The translations under genes were made by a program, and so were the position numbers. The notes beneath the pieces were generated by a model. That model had not been told where the DNA came from. It did not search any database and saw only the letters and a program-made list of their open reading frames with translations. A stretch of DNA of 34,923 nucleotides from Melioribacteraceae bacterium (GTDB lineage: Bacteria > Bacteroidota > Ignavibacteria > Ignavibacteriales > Melioribacteraceae). Shown here one piece after another: positions 1 through 6,999 of the stretch (position 1 is the first letter of the stretch; each line of letters starts with the position of its first letter). The DNA is taken from assembly GCA_026983955.1 (NCBI GenBank), contig JALSTB010000157.1, forward strand, positions 1 through 34,923, in the 5' to 3' direction.

Positions 1-92
1 TAGCGTAGCCCAGTTGTAGAGCATCTGCCTTTTAAGCGGAGGGTCGGTGGTTCTGCCGCAGGCATCCCTTCGGGAGAGCCCACCCGCGCTCA
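1..92 (+). tRNA. tRNA-Lys(UUU)-like gene, 5' truncated, T-loop interrupted by 22 nt
   Basis: The anticodon arm is intact: stem TCTGC (27-31) pairs with GCGGA (39-43) around the loop CTTTTAA, giving anticodon TTT. The T stem GGTGG (46-50) pairs with CCACC (80-84), but its loop reads TTC (51-53), then 22 extra bases (54-75), then GAGC (76-79). The 3' acceptor strand is 85-91 with discriminator A92; CCA is not encoded. Further oddities are a D-loop with one G instead of GG, a C:A mismatch in the D stem, and 5' acceptor bases at window positions 1-2 that do not pair with 88-89. The first two bases of the gene lie outside the window. It may be a tRNA pseudogene, or a tRNA carrying an inserted element. 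Lys identity is clear; function is doubtful. Confidence 0.6.
54..75 (+). repeat. 22-nt double-hairpin insert in the tRNA T-loop
   Basis: The insert consists of two adjacent mini-palindromes: TGCC-GCA-GGCA (54-64) and TCCC-TTC-GGGA (65-75). Removing exactly these bases restores a canonical T-loop, TTCGAGC. It looks like a short palindromic mobile or dispersed repeat. I see no second copy in this window, so the repeat status is inference. Confidence 0.45.
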
Positions 93-96
93 CACG

Positions 97-121
97 AACC
101 CGGCAAAAGCCGGGTTTTTTG
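97..121 (+). terminator. Intrinsic terminator after the tRNA
   Basis: The stem AACCCGGC (97-104) pairs perfectly with GCCGGGTT (109-116) around an AAAA loop and runs directly into a T tract (115-120). The T tract is only on the plus strand, so it serves the tRNA and not the converging glycosidase gene. Confidence 0.85.
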
Positions 122-141
122 TTTATTTTGTGAAAAGCTTT

Positions 142-3100
142 TTAGTAGTAAATTTTTACATTTACGGGCGGAACGTTTTTAATTATAATTTCTTCCCCGG
201 TAAATGAAGTGACGGTTTCCTCATTCGCCAGTACACTTTTTATGGGTGTTTTAAAAATATTTTTGATTATTATTCCTCCTTCGGGCATCTTTTGCAAACC
301 GTCTAGTTGAATGGAAATACAATTCCCGTTTTTATTTTTCGAAATTCTGTAAGTCAATTTACCGTAATAAGTCGGCAATTGTTCAACGCTCATGGGTTTT
401 TCAATCCAACTTGAATCAATACCCGGAGCCAAAACCAATGACTTGGTGTTTTCATCCTCGTAACAGAGTAGACTGCGGAATGAATTGATAAAACCGGAGC
501 CAACCCAAGTATGTGGCATATCTCCAATAAACTTCGGTTCCCGGTAATTTTTCCAAACTATTTCAGCCCACTCGTTCCATTCGCGGGGTCTGCGGTATTT
601 CATAAAAAAGCTTAGTAAATCTAATGCCCGTTCTTTCTCACCCAAAATATTGAATGCGGCAACAATTCTAAGTTCGTAAGGCGTAAAGTTTTGCCATTCA
701 TTTGTTGAGCTAATTCTGTTTTTAAAAAAGTTGTAATATTTGTCGAATGTATTACGAAGTAAATTGTATGGTAAATTATTTTGTTCAAAACAAGGAAAGA
801 TTGATATTGCAGTTGATGTAGGATCAAAATCTCCCAGCTCAACACTTCCCGGGATAAAATCGATATTATGATATTTTGTTACAATACGAATGGATGAAAC
901 AAGATTTTTTCTGAAATTATTTTCCAGCAAACTGTATTCATTAAACAAAGAGTCCTTTCCAAGCGCCGATGCAATTTCCTTCGCACGTTTCAAACCTAAC
1001 AGAACAAAAAAATCATCCCAATAAGAATGTACCGGATGTGCGGAGTATCCTTCGTGACTAATGGATTCCGGTACAAGTCCGTATAACGCTTTTATCGAAT
1101 CGTTTCCATTTGCATAAAAAGAACTTGTCCTTTTCGATATAAGTTTCTTAATATAATTAACGGATTGAATTATGTAAGGCAGATTTGATTTTAAGAAGGT
1201 AGTATCACCGGTAAATTTAAAATGTTGGGAAATTAAATAAATAAATTCACCGTTACTATCATTTTCATCTACGGGATCGGGACCTCTCGAATCAACCACG
1301 CAAGGTACTTTCCCGTTGGGAAATAAATATTGTCTGTACCATTTTATAAATTCTTTCACTTCATCGTTGAAACCGAATTCCAACAGTGCAGTTGAGGTTA
1401 AAGCTCCGTCTCTGATCCAAGATCTTTCGTATGTACGGGAACCGGGTTGAATTTTTGGACCGTCTTTGTTTATTAAAATATACGCCAAATTGGATTTTAA
1501 TACATCCACAAATTTTTGAGCTTTTCCCGGTAGTTTTATTATTACTCTGTTGAGTTTTTTCTTCCAATACTCAATTGTTTTCTGTCCCAGGAAATTGACT
1601 TGTTCAAAAGTCTTCCGGCCGTAGGGAATTGAAACGGTTATTGTTTGTTTTTCTTTTGCCTTCAGGGTTAGGTCGTACGTTGCAACCACATAAGAAAGAT
1701 TATTGTCCTTATCCGGATTTGTTTGTATTTCGCCGGTTGGATCCATATTGAAAAAATCATAAATACCATGAGTTTCAAAATTCATTACGTTTATTATTTC
1801 CGGAGATTTTGATAAATAAATCATATTGTTATTAATTTGAATAGTATTATTATTAATATTAATATGTTTAATTGGTACAAAGCCTCCCGTAAAATTAAGC
1901 GATTGCCATGGCGGGATTACTTGAAAAGGCATGAATGCCAGATAGAGTTTGAGATTTTTGGTGCCGTCCGAAGTATTTGATATTTGATAGTCAATTGAAA
2001 GAACGGAAGTATTTTTTTCTTTATACGAAAGAGGTGAAAATTTAGTATTAAAATTGTTGAAATTCCAAGTAACGGAAGGAAGAGGCATGTAATTTCCGGC
2101 AAGGGAAGTATTTTTGTTTGCATTGTTCCATGAATAAACAATTCCTTTATATTTAACGAAAGGAACTATTGAAAAATTTTGTTTGTCGATTTCCAACATG
2201 CCGTCTTCATTGAATAAAGCTTCCTTTTCATCCGAGTCAGTACCGCAAACCGTCCAATAACTTTGCTGACCGTATAAATAACGCGGGAAATATCCTTCCG
2301 GATAGTGGTTTGCGACTTTTTGAAAAAAATAGTTTGGATTTTCGGAAAATTTGTAATTTTGAAATTCAACGTCTGCTATACCGGCAACGGTTTTATTATA
2401 AACCGATATTCTGTAAAATCTTGCCGTAGGGTTGGGAAGTTGAATGAAATTTATTGTTCTGGTATTTCCATTGATGATTTTAATTTTTTCCCAGGTTAAA
2501 TTGTCATTGGAAGTTGATATTGCAAAATTCGAAGGGTGCAAGCCTTGAGCCCATTTAATAATCAGTCCCCCCAATTCTCTTTTATAACCGAAATCGAATG
2601 TAAGAAAATGTGATGAATTAAGTGTGTCGTCCGATAACCATTTGGATCCGGGATTGTTATCCAGCACAAGTTCCGGTCTGTATCCGTCTTGAAATGAAGA
2701 AGCGAAAACTTTGATTGGCGGAGGATTCAAAGGGGGTGAGGGCAGTTTACGAAACAGTAAAGAATCTAAAAACAATTTCCCTTTACCACCGGTTGCGGAT
2801 GATACGGTGAATTCTATTTTGTAGATATGATGCAGTGACTTATCTTGCGTTGGTCCCCATGCAAAAGAAATATCCCTTTTTTTGATAGTGATTTTTTTCC
2901 AATGTTCAGGGAAATCGTAATTTCGTTTGATATTCCACCAAACGTTTTGTCCCGTCGAATCCAGCAATTTAAATTCAAGATTATTCTTTTGCATTTTTGA
3001 TTTTAAATAGAAAGAAAATTCGAAATTTTCTGGCAGTTCGAGGAAAATTTCTTTTTGCACTCCGCAATAACCCGTACCGTGCGTAAAGTCAAAATTTAAT

Positions 3101-3273
3101 TCAAGGGCTTTATCGGACTTGCCTTGTGAAGAATTAATTCTTGTTTTAACACCATCTGATTTGACAATTTTCCAACCATTTAAATTGTTGAAATCATCCA
3201 AAATAACTTGTTGTCCGTTAATATTGAGTAAAAAAAGGAATAAAAAAAAAGTTGTAAACTGGAATTTGATCAT
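142..3273 (-). CDS. Secreted multidomain six-hairpin glycosidase with CBM-like and F5/8 type C domains
   Basis: This is a 1043-residue protein counted from the ATG at 3273. A GTG four codons upstream is also open, but the ATG sits directly before the hydrophobic signal peptide (about 1-20). In order: a beta-sandwich resembling CBM11/CIA30-type modules (about 23-180), an F5/8 type C (discoidin) domain (about 190-310), a beta-rich linker domain (about 320-570) and an (alpha/alpha)6-barrel-like region (about 590-960). The barrel carries WIRDGA (619-624) and DENDSNGEF; Asp622 and Glu676 are candidate active-site acids. This layout, with a beta-sandwich before the barrel, resembles GH15/GH63/GH94-type clans, but I cannot assign a GH family. 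There is no T9SS tail, so it probably acts in the periplasm or on the surface by another route. It is divergent from the LacI gene, with an operator-like palindrome 19 bp upstream of its start, so it probably belongs to the same regulon. Confidence 0.8.
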   Translation of the reverse strand: MIKFQFTTFFLFLFLLNINGQQVILDDFNNLNGWKIVKSDGVKTRINSSQGKSDKALELNFDFTHGTGYCGVQKEIFLELPENFEFSFYLKSKMQKNNLEFKLLDSTGQNVWWNIKRNYDFPEHWKKITIKKRDISFAWGPTQDKSLHHIYKIEFTVSSATGGKGKLFLDSLLFRKLPSPPLNPPPIKVFASSFQDGYRPELVLDNNPGSKWLSDDTLNSSHFLTFDFGYKRELGGLIIKWAQGLHPSNFAISTSNDNLTWEKIKIINGNTRTINFIQLPNPTARFYRISVYNKTVAGIADVEFQNYKFSENPNYFFQKVANHYPEGYFPRYLYGQQSYWTVCGTDSDEKEALFNEDGMLEIDKQNFSIVPFVKYKGIVYSWNNANKNTSLAGNYMPLPSVTWNFNNFNTKFSPLSYKEKNTSVLSIDYQISNTSDGTKNLKLYLAFMPFQVIPPWQSLNFTGGFVPIKHININNNTIQINNNMIYLSKSPEIINVMNFETHGIYDFFNMDPTGEIQTNPDKDNNLSYVVATYDLTLKAKEKQTITVSIPYGRKTFEQVNFLGQKTIEYWKKKLNRVIIKLPGKAQKFVDVLKSNLAYILINKDGPKIQPGSRTYERSWIRDGALTSTALLEFGFNDEVKEFIKWYRQYLFPNGKVPCVVDSRGPDPVDENDSNGEFIYLISQHFKFTGDTTFLKSNLPYIIQSVNYIKKLISKRTSSFYANGNDSIKALYGLVPESISHEGYSAHPVHSYWDDFFVLLGLKRAKEIASALGKDSLFNEYSLLENNFRKNLVSSIRIVTKYHNIDFIPGSVELGDFDPTSTAISIFPCFEQNNLPYNLLRNTFDKYYNFFKNRISSTNEWQNFTPYELRIVAAFNILGEKERALDLLSFFMKYRRPREWNEWAEIVWKNYREPKFIGDMPHTWVGSGFINSFRSLLCYEDENTKSLVLAPGIDSSWIEKPMSVEQLPTYYGKLTYRISKNKNGNCISIQLDGLQKMPEGGIIIKNIFKTPIKSVLANEETVTSFTGEEIIIKNVPPVNVKIYY

Positions 3274-3291
3274 TGTAAAATGCACTTGATT

Positions 3292-3307
3292 ATGTAATCA
3301 TTTACAT
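3292..3307. promoter_or_regulatory. LacI-type operator for the divergent glycosidase gene
   Basis: ATGTAATCATTTACAT has the half sites ATGTAA and TTACAT at the same spacing as the other two sites in the window. Two tandem copies of TTTACATAAA (3301-3320) add a further half site next to it. It lies just upstream of the minus-strand glycosidase start, where repressor binding would block transcription. Confidence 0.65.
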
Positions 3308-3418
3308 AAATTTACATAAAATTCCGGAAACAGGGATGAAAAAACATAATATATAAAATAATTTTTCTGCAGTATTTATAAGGGTTTGCAAAGGTGATAA
3401 AAAAAATATGCATTTAAC

Positions 3419-3449
3419 TTGATATGTTTTGGCAATATTGTTATTTTCA
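3419..3449 (+). promoter_or_regulatory. Putative Bacteroidota-type promoter of the LacI gene
   Basis: TTG (3419-3421), a 20-base spacer and TATTTTCA (3442-3449) resemble the TTG-N19-21-TAnnTTTG promoter of this phylum with one or two mismatches. The same TTG-N20-TATTTT arrangement occurs before the second operator-controlled gene (16897-16927), which strengthens both calls. Confidence 0.5.
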
Positions 3450-3460
3450 TAAAGGGAAAA

Positions 3461-3476
3461 ATGTAAGCGTTTACAT
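3461..3476. promoter_or_regulatory. LacI-type operator upstream of the regulator gene
   Basis: ATGTAAGCGTTTACAT is a near-perfect palindrome with the central CG typical of LacI-family operators. It lies 12 bases after the predicted -7 element and 17 bases before the regulator ATG, so the regulator probably represses itself and the downstream triple-CBM9 gene. Confidence 0.8.
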
Positions 3477-3493
3477 AAAAATGGAGTGTTTTA

Positions 3494-4492
3494 ATGTCTA
3501 TCACCATTAAAGAAATTGCCGAAAAAGCCAATGTTTCTATTGCAACGGTTTCCAGAGCGTTGAACAACAGTCCAAAAGTAAAAGAAGCAACTAAAGAATT
3601 AATAATGAATCTTGCTCAAGAGATGAATTATTCCCCAAATTTTGTTGCCCGAACTCTTGTTAAGAAAAAGACAAATGTAATAGGACTGATTTTGCCGGAG
3701 GTTGCCGGTGAATTTTTCCCCGAAATAATAAGAGGTGTTGATGAGATTTCGTATTTGAATAAATATCATTTGTTTGTTGCAAGCTCGCATAGTGAAAGAA
3801 ACACCGTTGATTCAATTTTAGGTTTTATGTCTAAAAGTATGGTCGACGGCGTTATTCTTATGTTGCCATCTATATCGGAACAAATCCGAGATTTAATTAA
3901 ACGGATTAAAATACCAATAGTTCTTATAAACGGATATAACAACATCGAACAAGTCAGTTCGGTAGGAATCGATAATTTTCAAGGGGCTTATTCAATTACA
4001 AATTTTCTTATCAAGAATAAGGGTTACAACGAAATTGCCTTTATAAAAGGTCCGGAAACAAATGCAGACGCTCGATTAAGGTTAAAAGGTTATAAAGCTG
4101 CACTTAAAGATAACAACATAAAAATAAATGATGAATGGATTGTTGAAGGTAATTTTACTATTAAAAGCGGAGAACTTGCCGCCAGCCGGTTATTGAGTCT
4201 TATCAAAAAACCCTCTGCAATTTTTGCTGCCAACGATATGATGGCCGCCGGTTGTTACAGGGTTGTGGATGCAATGGGACTAAAGATTCCGGACGATGTT
4301 GCAGTCGTTGGTTTCGATCATATCCCGTTGTCCGAATTTTTATCACCCAAGCTTACAACCGTTCATGTTCCCGCCGATGAAATCGGTAGAAAAGCCGCAC
4401 AGCTTTTATTGGAAATAATGGGTAGTGAAAATAATATTAAACCAAAACATATTAAAATTTCTACGGGATTGATTATCGGAAAATCGTGTTAA
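3494..4492 (+). CDS. LacI-family transcriptional regulator
   Basis: The 332-residue protein has the standard LacI/GalR length and layout. An N-terminal helix-turn-helix and hinge helix cover about 2-55, with VSIATVSRALN in the recognition region. A periplasmic-binding-protein-like effector domain runs from about 60 to 330, with the conserved FAANDMMAAG and VAVVGFDH stretches. A GGAG about eight bases before the ATG acts as ribosome binding site. It sits between the divergent glycosidase and the triple-CBM9 gene, 24 bases upstream of the latter and probably cotranscribed. Its likely targets are the three TGTAA-N-TTACA palindromes of this window. The effector is presumably a sugar released from the locus substrate; this is inference. 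Confidence 0.93.
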   Translation: MSITIKEIAEKANVSIATVSRALNNSPKVKEATKELIMNLAQEMNYSPNFVARTLVKKKTNVIGLILPEVAGEFFPEIIRGVDEISYLNKYHLFVASSHSERNTVDSILGFMSKSMVDGVILMLPSISEQIRDLIKRIKIPIVLINGYNNIEQVSSVGIDNFQGAYSITNFLIKNKGYNEIAFIKGPETNADARLRLKGYKAALKDNNIKINDEWIVEGNFTIKSGELAASRLLSLIKKPSAIFAANDMMAAGCYRVVDAMGLKIPDDVAVVGFDHIPLSEFLSPKLTTVHVPADEIGRKAAQLLLEIMGSENNIKPKHIKISTGLIIGKSC

Positions 4493-4516
4493 TTTTTATA
4501 ATATCAAGGAGGCAAC

Positions 4517-6907
4517 ATGAAATTAAAAAAAATTGGAAATGTTTTAATGATTTTCCTATTGCTGTTTTTTTTCTTGAAATTGACCGGGGTAACTGCACAA
4601 GAGGTTGACCCCTCAACGATCAAAGTATCCGAAGCTACAGGTATAATTACCGTTGACGGTGATTTGAGTGAGCCTGACTGGTCTGATGAAAATCCGTATC
4701 TTTTGTTTAGAATCGGAGGAGAGCCCGCAGGTAACGCAAACACACCCAGTGATTTTGTGGTAGTGAAGCCGGAATACACGGATACGTCCGCTTGTAAAGT
4801 GAAATTTTTGCGGGACGGAATGAATCTTTTTATTTCCCTCGATTCCGACGACAAACAGGTTTGCCGTTTTGGTGACAGTTGGGAAGGTGACGGTCTTTTT
4901 ATGAAAATTAAAGATGCAGACGGTAATTTTGTGGAATATAAACTCTATTTTAATCTGCCGGGTGCAGATCCCGATATCAACTATGAAGGAACTGCAGGCT
5001 CCGAAGGAGCCGGAGTTAAAAGACCGGGAACGATAGTAAATGATTCGACTAATGTGGATTCTGGTTATACCGCCGAATTGAGAATCGATCTGAACGATCT
5101 GGGATATTCCGATGTTCCGAACAGTGTGGACGTTTTAATTAATATTTTCGATCCCGATAACTTCAACGACGGCGATGCTGCTTGGGACGTTCACGGAAAT
5201 TTTGCAAAACAATGGTGGGGAAGCGAATGGGGACCCGAAACCCGTACTTTGATTTTGAAAGACCCCAATTCGGATCCCGATTCTTTAATGGTATATAAAA
5301 CTGATGGTATTGTAGTCGATGGAGTGTTGGACGAACCGATTTGGAATGCGGATACTCCAACTTTAATGTTCAAAATCGGAGGAACCGGAGAAAAGAATAT
5401 TTATACTCCAACCGGTTACACGGTTGTTAAACCTGAATATACGGATACCTCAACATGCTATGTTAAATTTGCACACGATGGAGAAAACTTGTTCATAGCA
5501 TTAAATTCCGATGACAAACAAGTATGCCGTTTCGGAGACAGCTGGGAAGGCGACGGTTTATTCATGAAAATTACCGATGCTTCCGGTACCGATGTGGAAT
5601 ACAAACTGTATTATAATTTGTCCGGCACCGATCCGGATATCCATTATGAAGGACCCGACCATTCCGAAGGAGCCGGAGTTAAAGGTGACGCAACGGTAGT
5701 AAATGATTCAACCAATACCGACAACGGGTACACAGCGGAATTGAGAATAAACCTTGCGGCACTTGGTTTTGACCATCCTTCTTCAGTTAAAGTTTTAATA
5801 AATATTTTCGATCCGGATAACTACAACGACGGAGACGGTGCCTGGGGCGTTCACGGTAATTATGCAAAACAATGGTGGGGAAGTGAATGGGGACCGGAGA
5901 AAAGAACTTTGGTCCTTAATGATGCCGTTATCGATCCGCCCTCAATTACGGTATTTTCCGCTTCACAACCTATTAACATCGACGGCGTATTGGATGAATC
6001 CGACTGGACGGAAGATGTGCCCAGATTAAAATTTGAAATTGGTGGAAACGTGAGCGGCAACGATTTGGGCCCAACAGGATATGCAATTGTTAAACCATCA
6101 TACACCGATACTTCTACATGCTTTGTTCGCTTCTTGCATGATGATACAAATCTCTATATATCATTAAATTCTAACGATCAGCAGGTATGCCGTTTCGGAG
6201 ACAGCTGGGAAGGTGACGGTCTCTTTATGAAAATTAAAGATGCAAACGGTACCGACGTCGAATATAAACTCTATTACAATCTTTCGGGATTCGACCCCGA
6301 TATTCATTATGAAGGTCCCGCCGGATCCGAAGGTGCCGGAATGAAAGGACCCGGTACAGTGGTAAACGACTCAACCAATGTGGATGGCGGTTATACGGCC
6401 GAACTGAAAATTAATATGGCTGATTTAGGTTATACCACAATCCCCGACACTTTACATGTTTTAATTAATGTTTTCGATCCCGATAATTACAACGACGGAG
6501 ACGGTGCTTGGGGCGTTCACGGTAATTATGCAAAGCAATGGTGGGGAAGCGAATGGGGACCCGATATGAGAAACCTCGTCATTACCGACCAACTTGTTGG
6601 AATAAAAGAACAAGGTCAAACATTACCGGAGACTTTTTCAGTTGAACAGAATTATCCCAATCCTTTCAATCCCTCTACAACCATAAAGTTTAGCTTGCCG
6701 GTAAGTGCAAACGTAACTCTTACAGTTTATAATGTTCTTGGTGCAAGAGTGATGGAATTTGAACCTAAGAAATTTAGTGCGGGCGCTCATTCGATAAATG
6801 TTAATGCTTCCTCGCTTGCATCCGGAATATATTTCTATAAGATCGATGCAAAAGGGGATAATGGCAAGCACTACATTGGCAGTAAAAAAATGGTTTTATT
6901 GAAATAG
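4517..6907 (+). CDS. T9SS-secreted triple CBM9-like carbohydrate-binding protein
   Basis: The 796-residue protein starts after a strong AAGGAGG at 4507-4513. It has a signal peptide (about 1-28), three tandem CBM9-like domains (about 36-249, 257-469, 476-690) and a T9SS type A sorting domain (about 703-796) opening with NYPNPFNPST and ending KKMVLLK. Each domain begins with the family's hallmark (VDGDLSEPDW, VDGVLDEPIW, IDGVLDESDW) and shares GDSWEGDG and WWGSEWGP. Each also keeps two cysteines about 23 residues apart that could form a disulfide. The repeat period is 221 residues. No catalytic domain is visible. I infer a highly expressed surface glycan-binding protein, filling the role that SusE/SusF-like proteins have elsewhere. 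Regulation comes from the operator upstream of the LacI gene. Confidence 0.88.
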   Translation: MKLKKIGNVLMIFLLLFFFLKLTGVTAQEVDPSTIKVSEATGIITVDGDLSEPDWSDENPYLLFRIGGEPAGNANTPSDFVVVKPEYTDTSACKVKFLRDGMNLFISLDSDDKQVCRFGDSWEGDGLFMKIKDADGNFVEYKLYFNLPGADPDINYEGTAGSEGAGVKRPGTIVNDSTNVDSGYTAELRIDLNDLGYSDVPNSVDVLINIFDPDNFNDGDAAWDVHGNFAKQWWGSEWGPETRTLILKDPNSDPDSLMVYKTDGIVVDGVLDEPIWNADTPTLMFKIGGTGEKNIYTPTGYTVVKPEYTDTSTCYVKFAHDGENLFIALNSDDKQVCRFGDSWEGDGLFMKITDASGTDVEYKLYYNLSGTDPDIHYEGPDHSEGAGVKGDATVVNDSTNTDNGYTAELRINLAALGFDHPSSVKVLINIFDPDNYNDGDGAWGVHGNYAKQWWGSEWGPEKRTLVLNDAVIDPPSITVFSASQPINIDGVLDESDWTEDVPRLKFEIGGNVSGNDLGPTGYAIVKPSYTDTSTCFVRFLHDDTNLYISLNSNDQQVCRFGDSWEGDGLFMKIKDANGTDVEYKLYYNLSGFDPDIHYEGPAGSEGAGMKGPGTVVNDSTNVDGGYTAELKINMADLGYTTIPDTLHVLINVFDPDNYNDGDGAWGVHGNYAKQWWGSEWGPDMRNLVITDQLVGIKEQGQTLPETFSVEQNYPNPFNPSTTIKFSLPVSANVTLTVYNVLGARVMEFEPKKFSAGAHSINVNASSLASGIYFYKIDAKGDNGKHYIGSKKMVLLK
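4622..6586 (+). repeat. Three tandem CBM9-coding repeats of about 660 bp
   Basis: Units at about 4622-5263, 5285-5923 and 5942-6586 are similar at DNA level. Long blocks are shared, such as the segments around 5207, 5867 and 6531 encoding AKQWWGSEWGP, and those around 4868, 5530 and 6190 encoding GDSWEGDGLFMK. Units two and three look closest to each other. Confidence 0.85.
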
Positions 6908-6927
6908 GATTGGAAATGAAATTAATT

Positions 6928-6958
6928 AAAACGGGAAAAATATTTTCCCGTTTTTTTT
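6928..6958 (+). terminator. Intrinsic terminator inside the locus, after the triple-CBM9 gene
   Basis: AAAACGGGAAAA (6928-6939) pairs with TTTTCCCGTTTT (6943-6954) around a three-base loop, followed by a T run. I see no clear promoter or operator between here and the GH94 start at 7000, so partial read-through may feed the next operon. Confidence 0.8.
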
Positions 6959-6999
6959 ATTTAATTTGTATTAATCAACTTTAACTGGCATAAAAAATT

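Noticed and set aside
54-75. Possible self-splicing intron in the tRNA
   Set aside because: At 22 nt it is far too short for a group I or II intron, and bacterial tRNA introns known to me lie in the anticodon loop.
1861-1880. AT-rich, repeat-like stretch with many AAT/ATT triplets
   Set aside because: It encodes an Asn/Ile-rich loop inside the glycosidase and continues the reading frame; simple low-complexity coding sequence.
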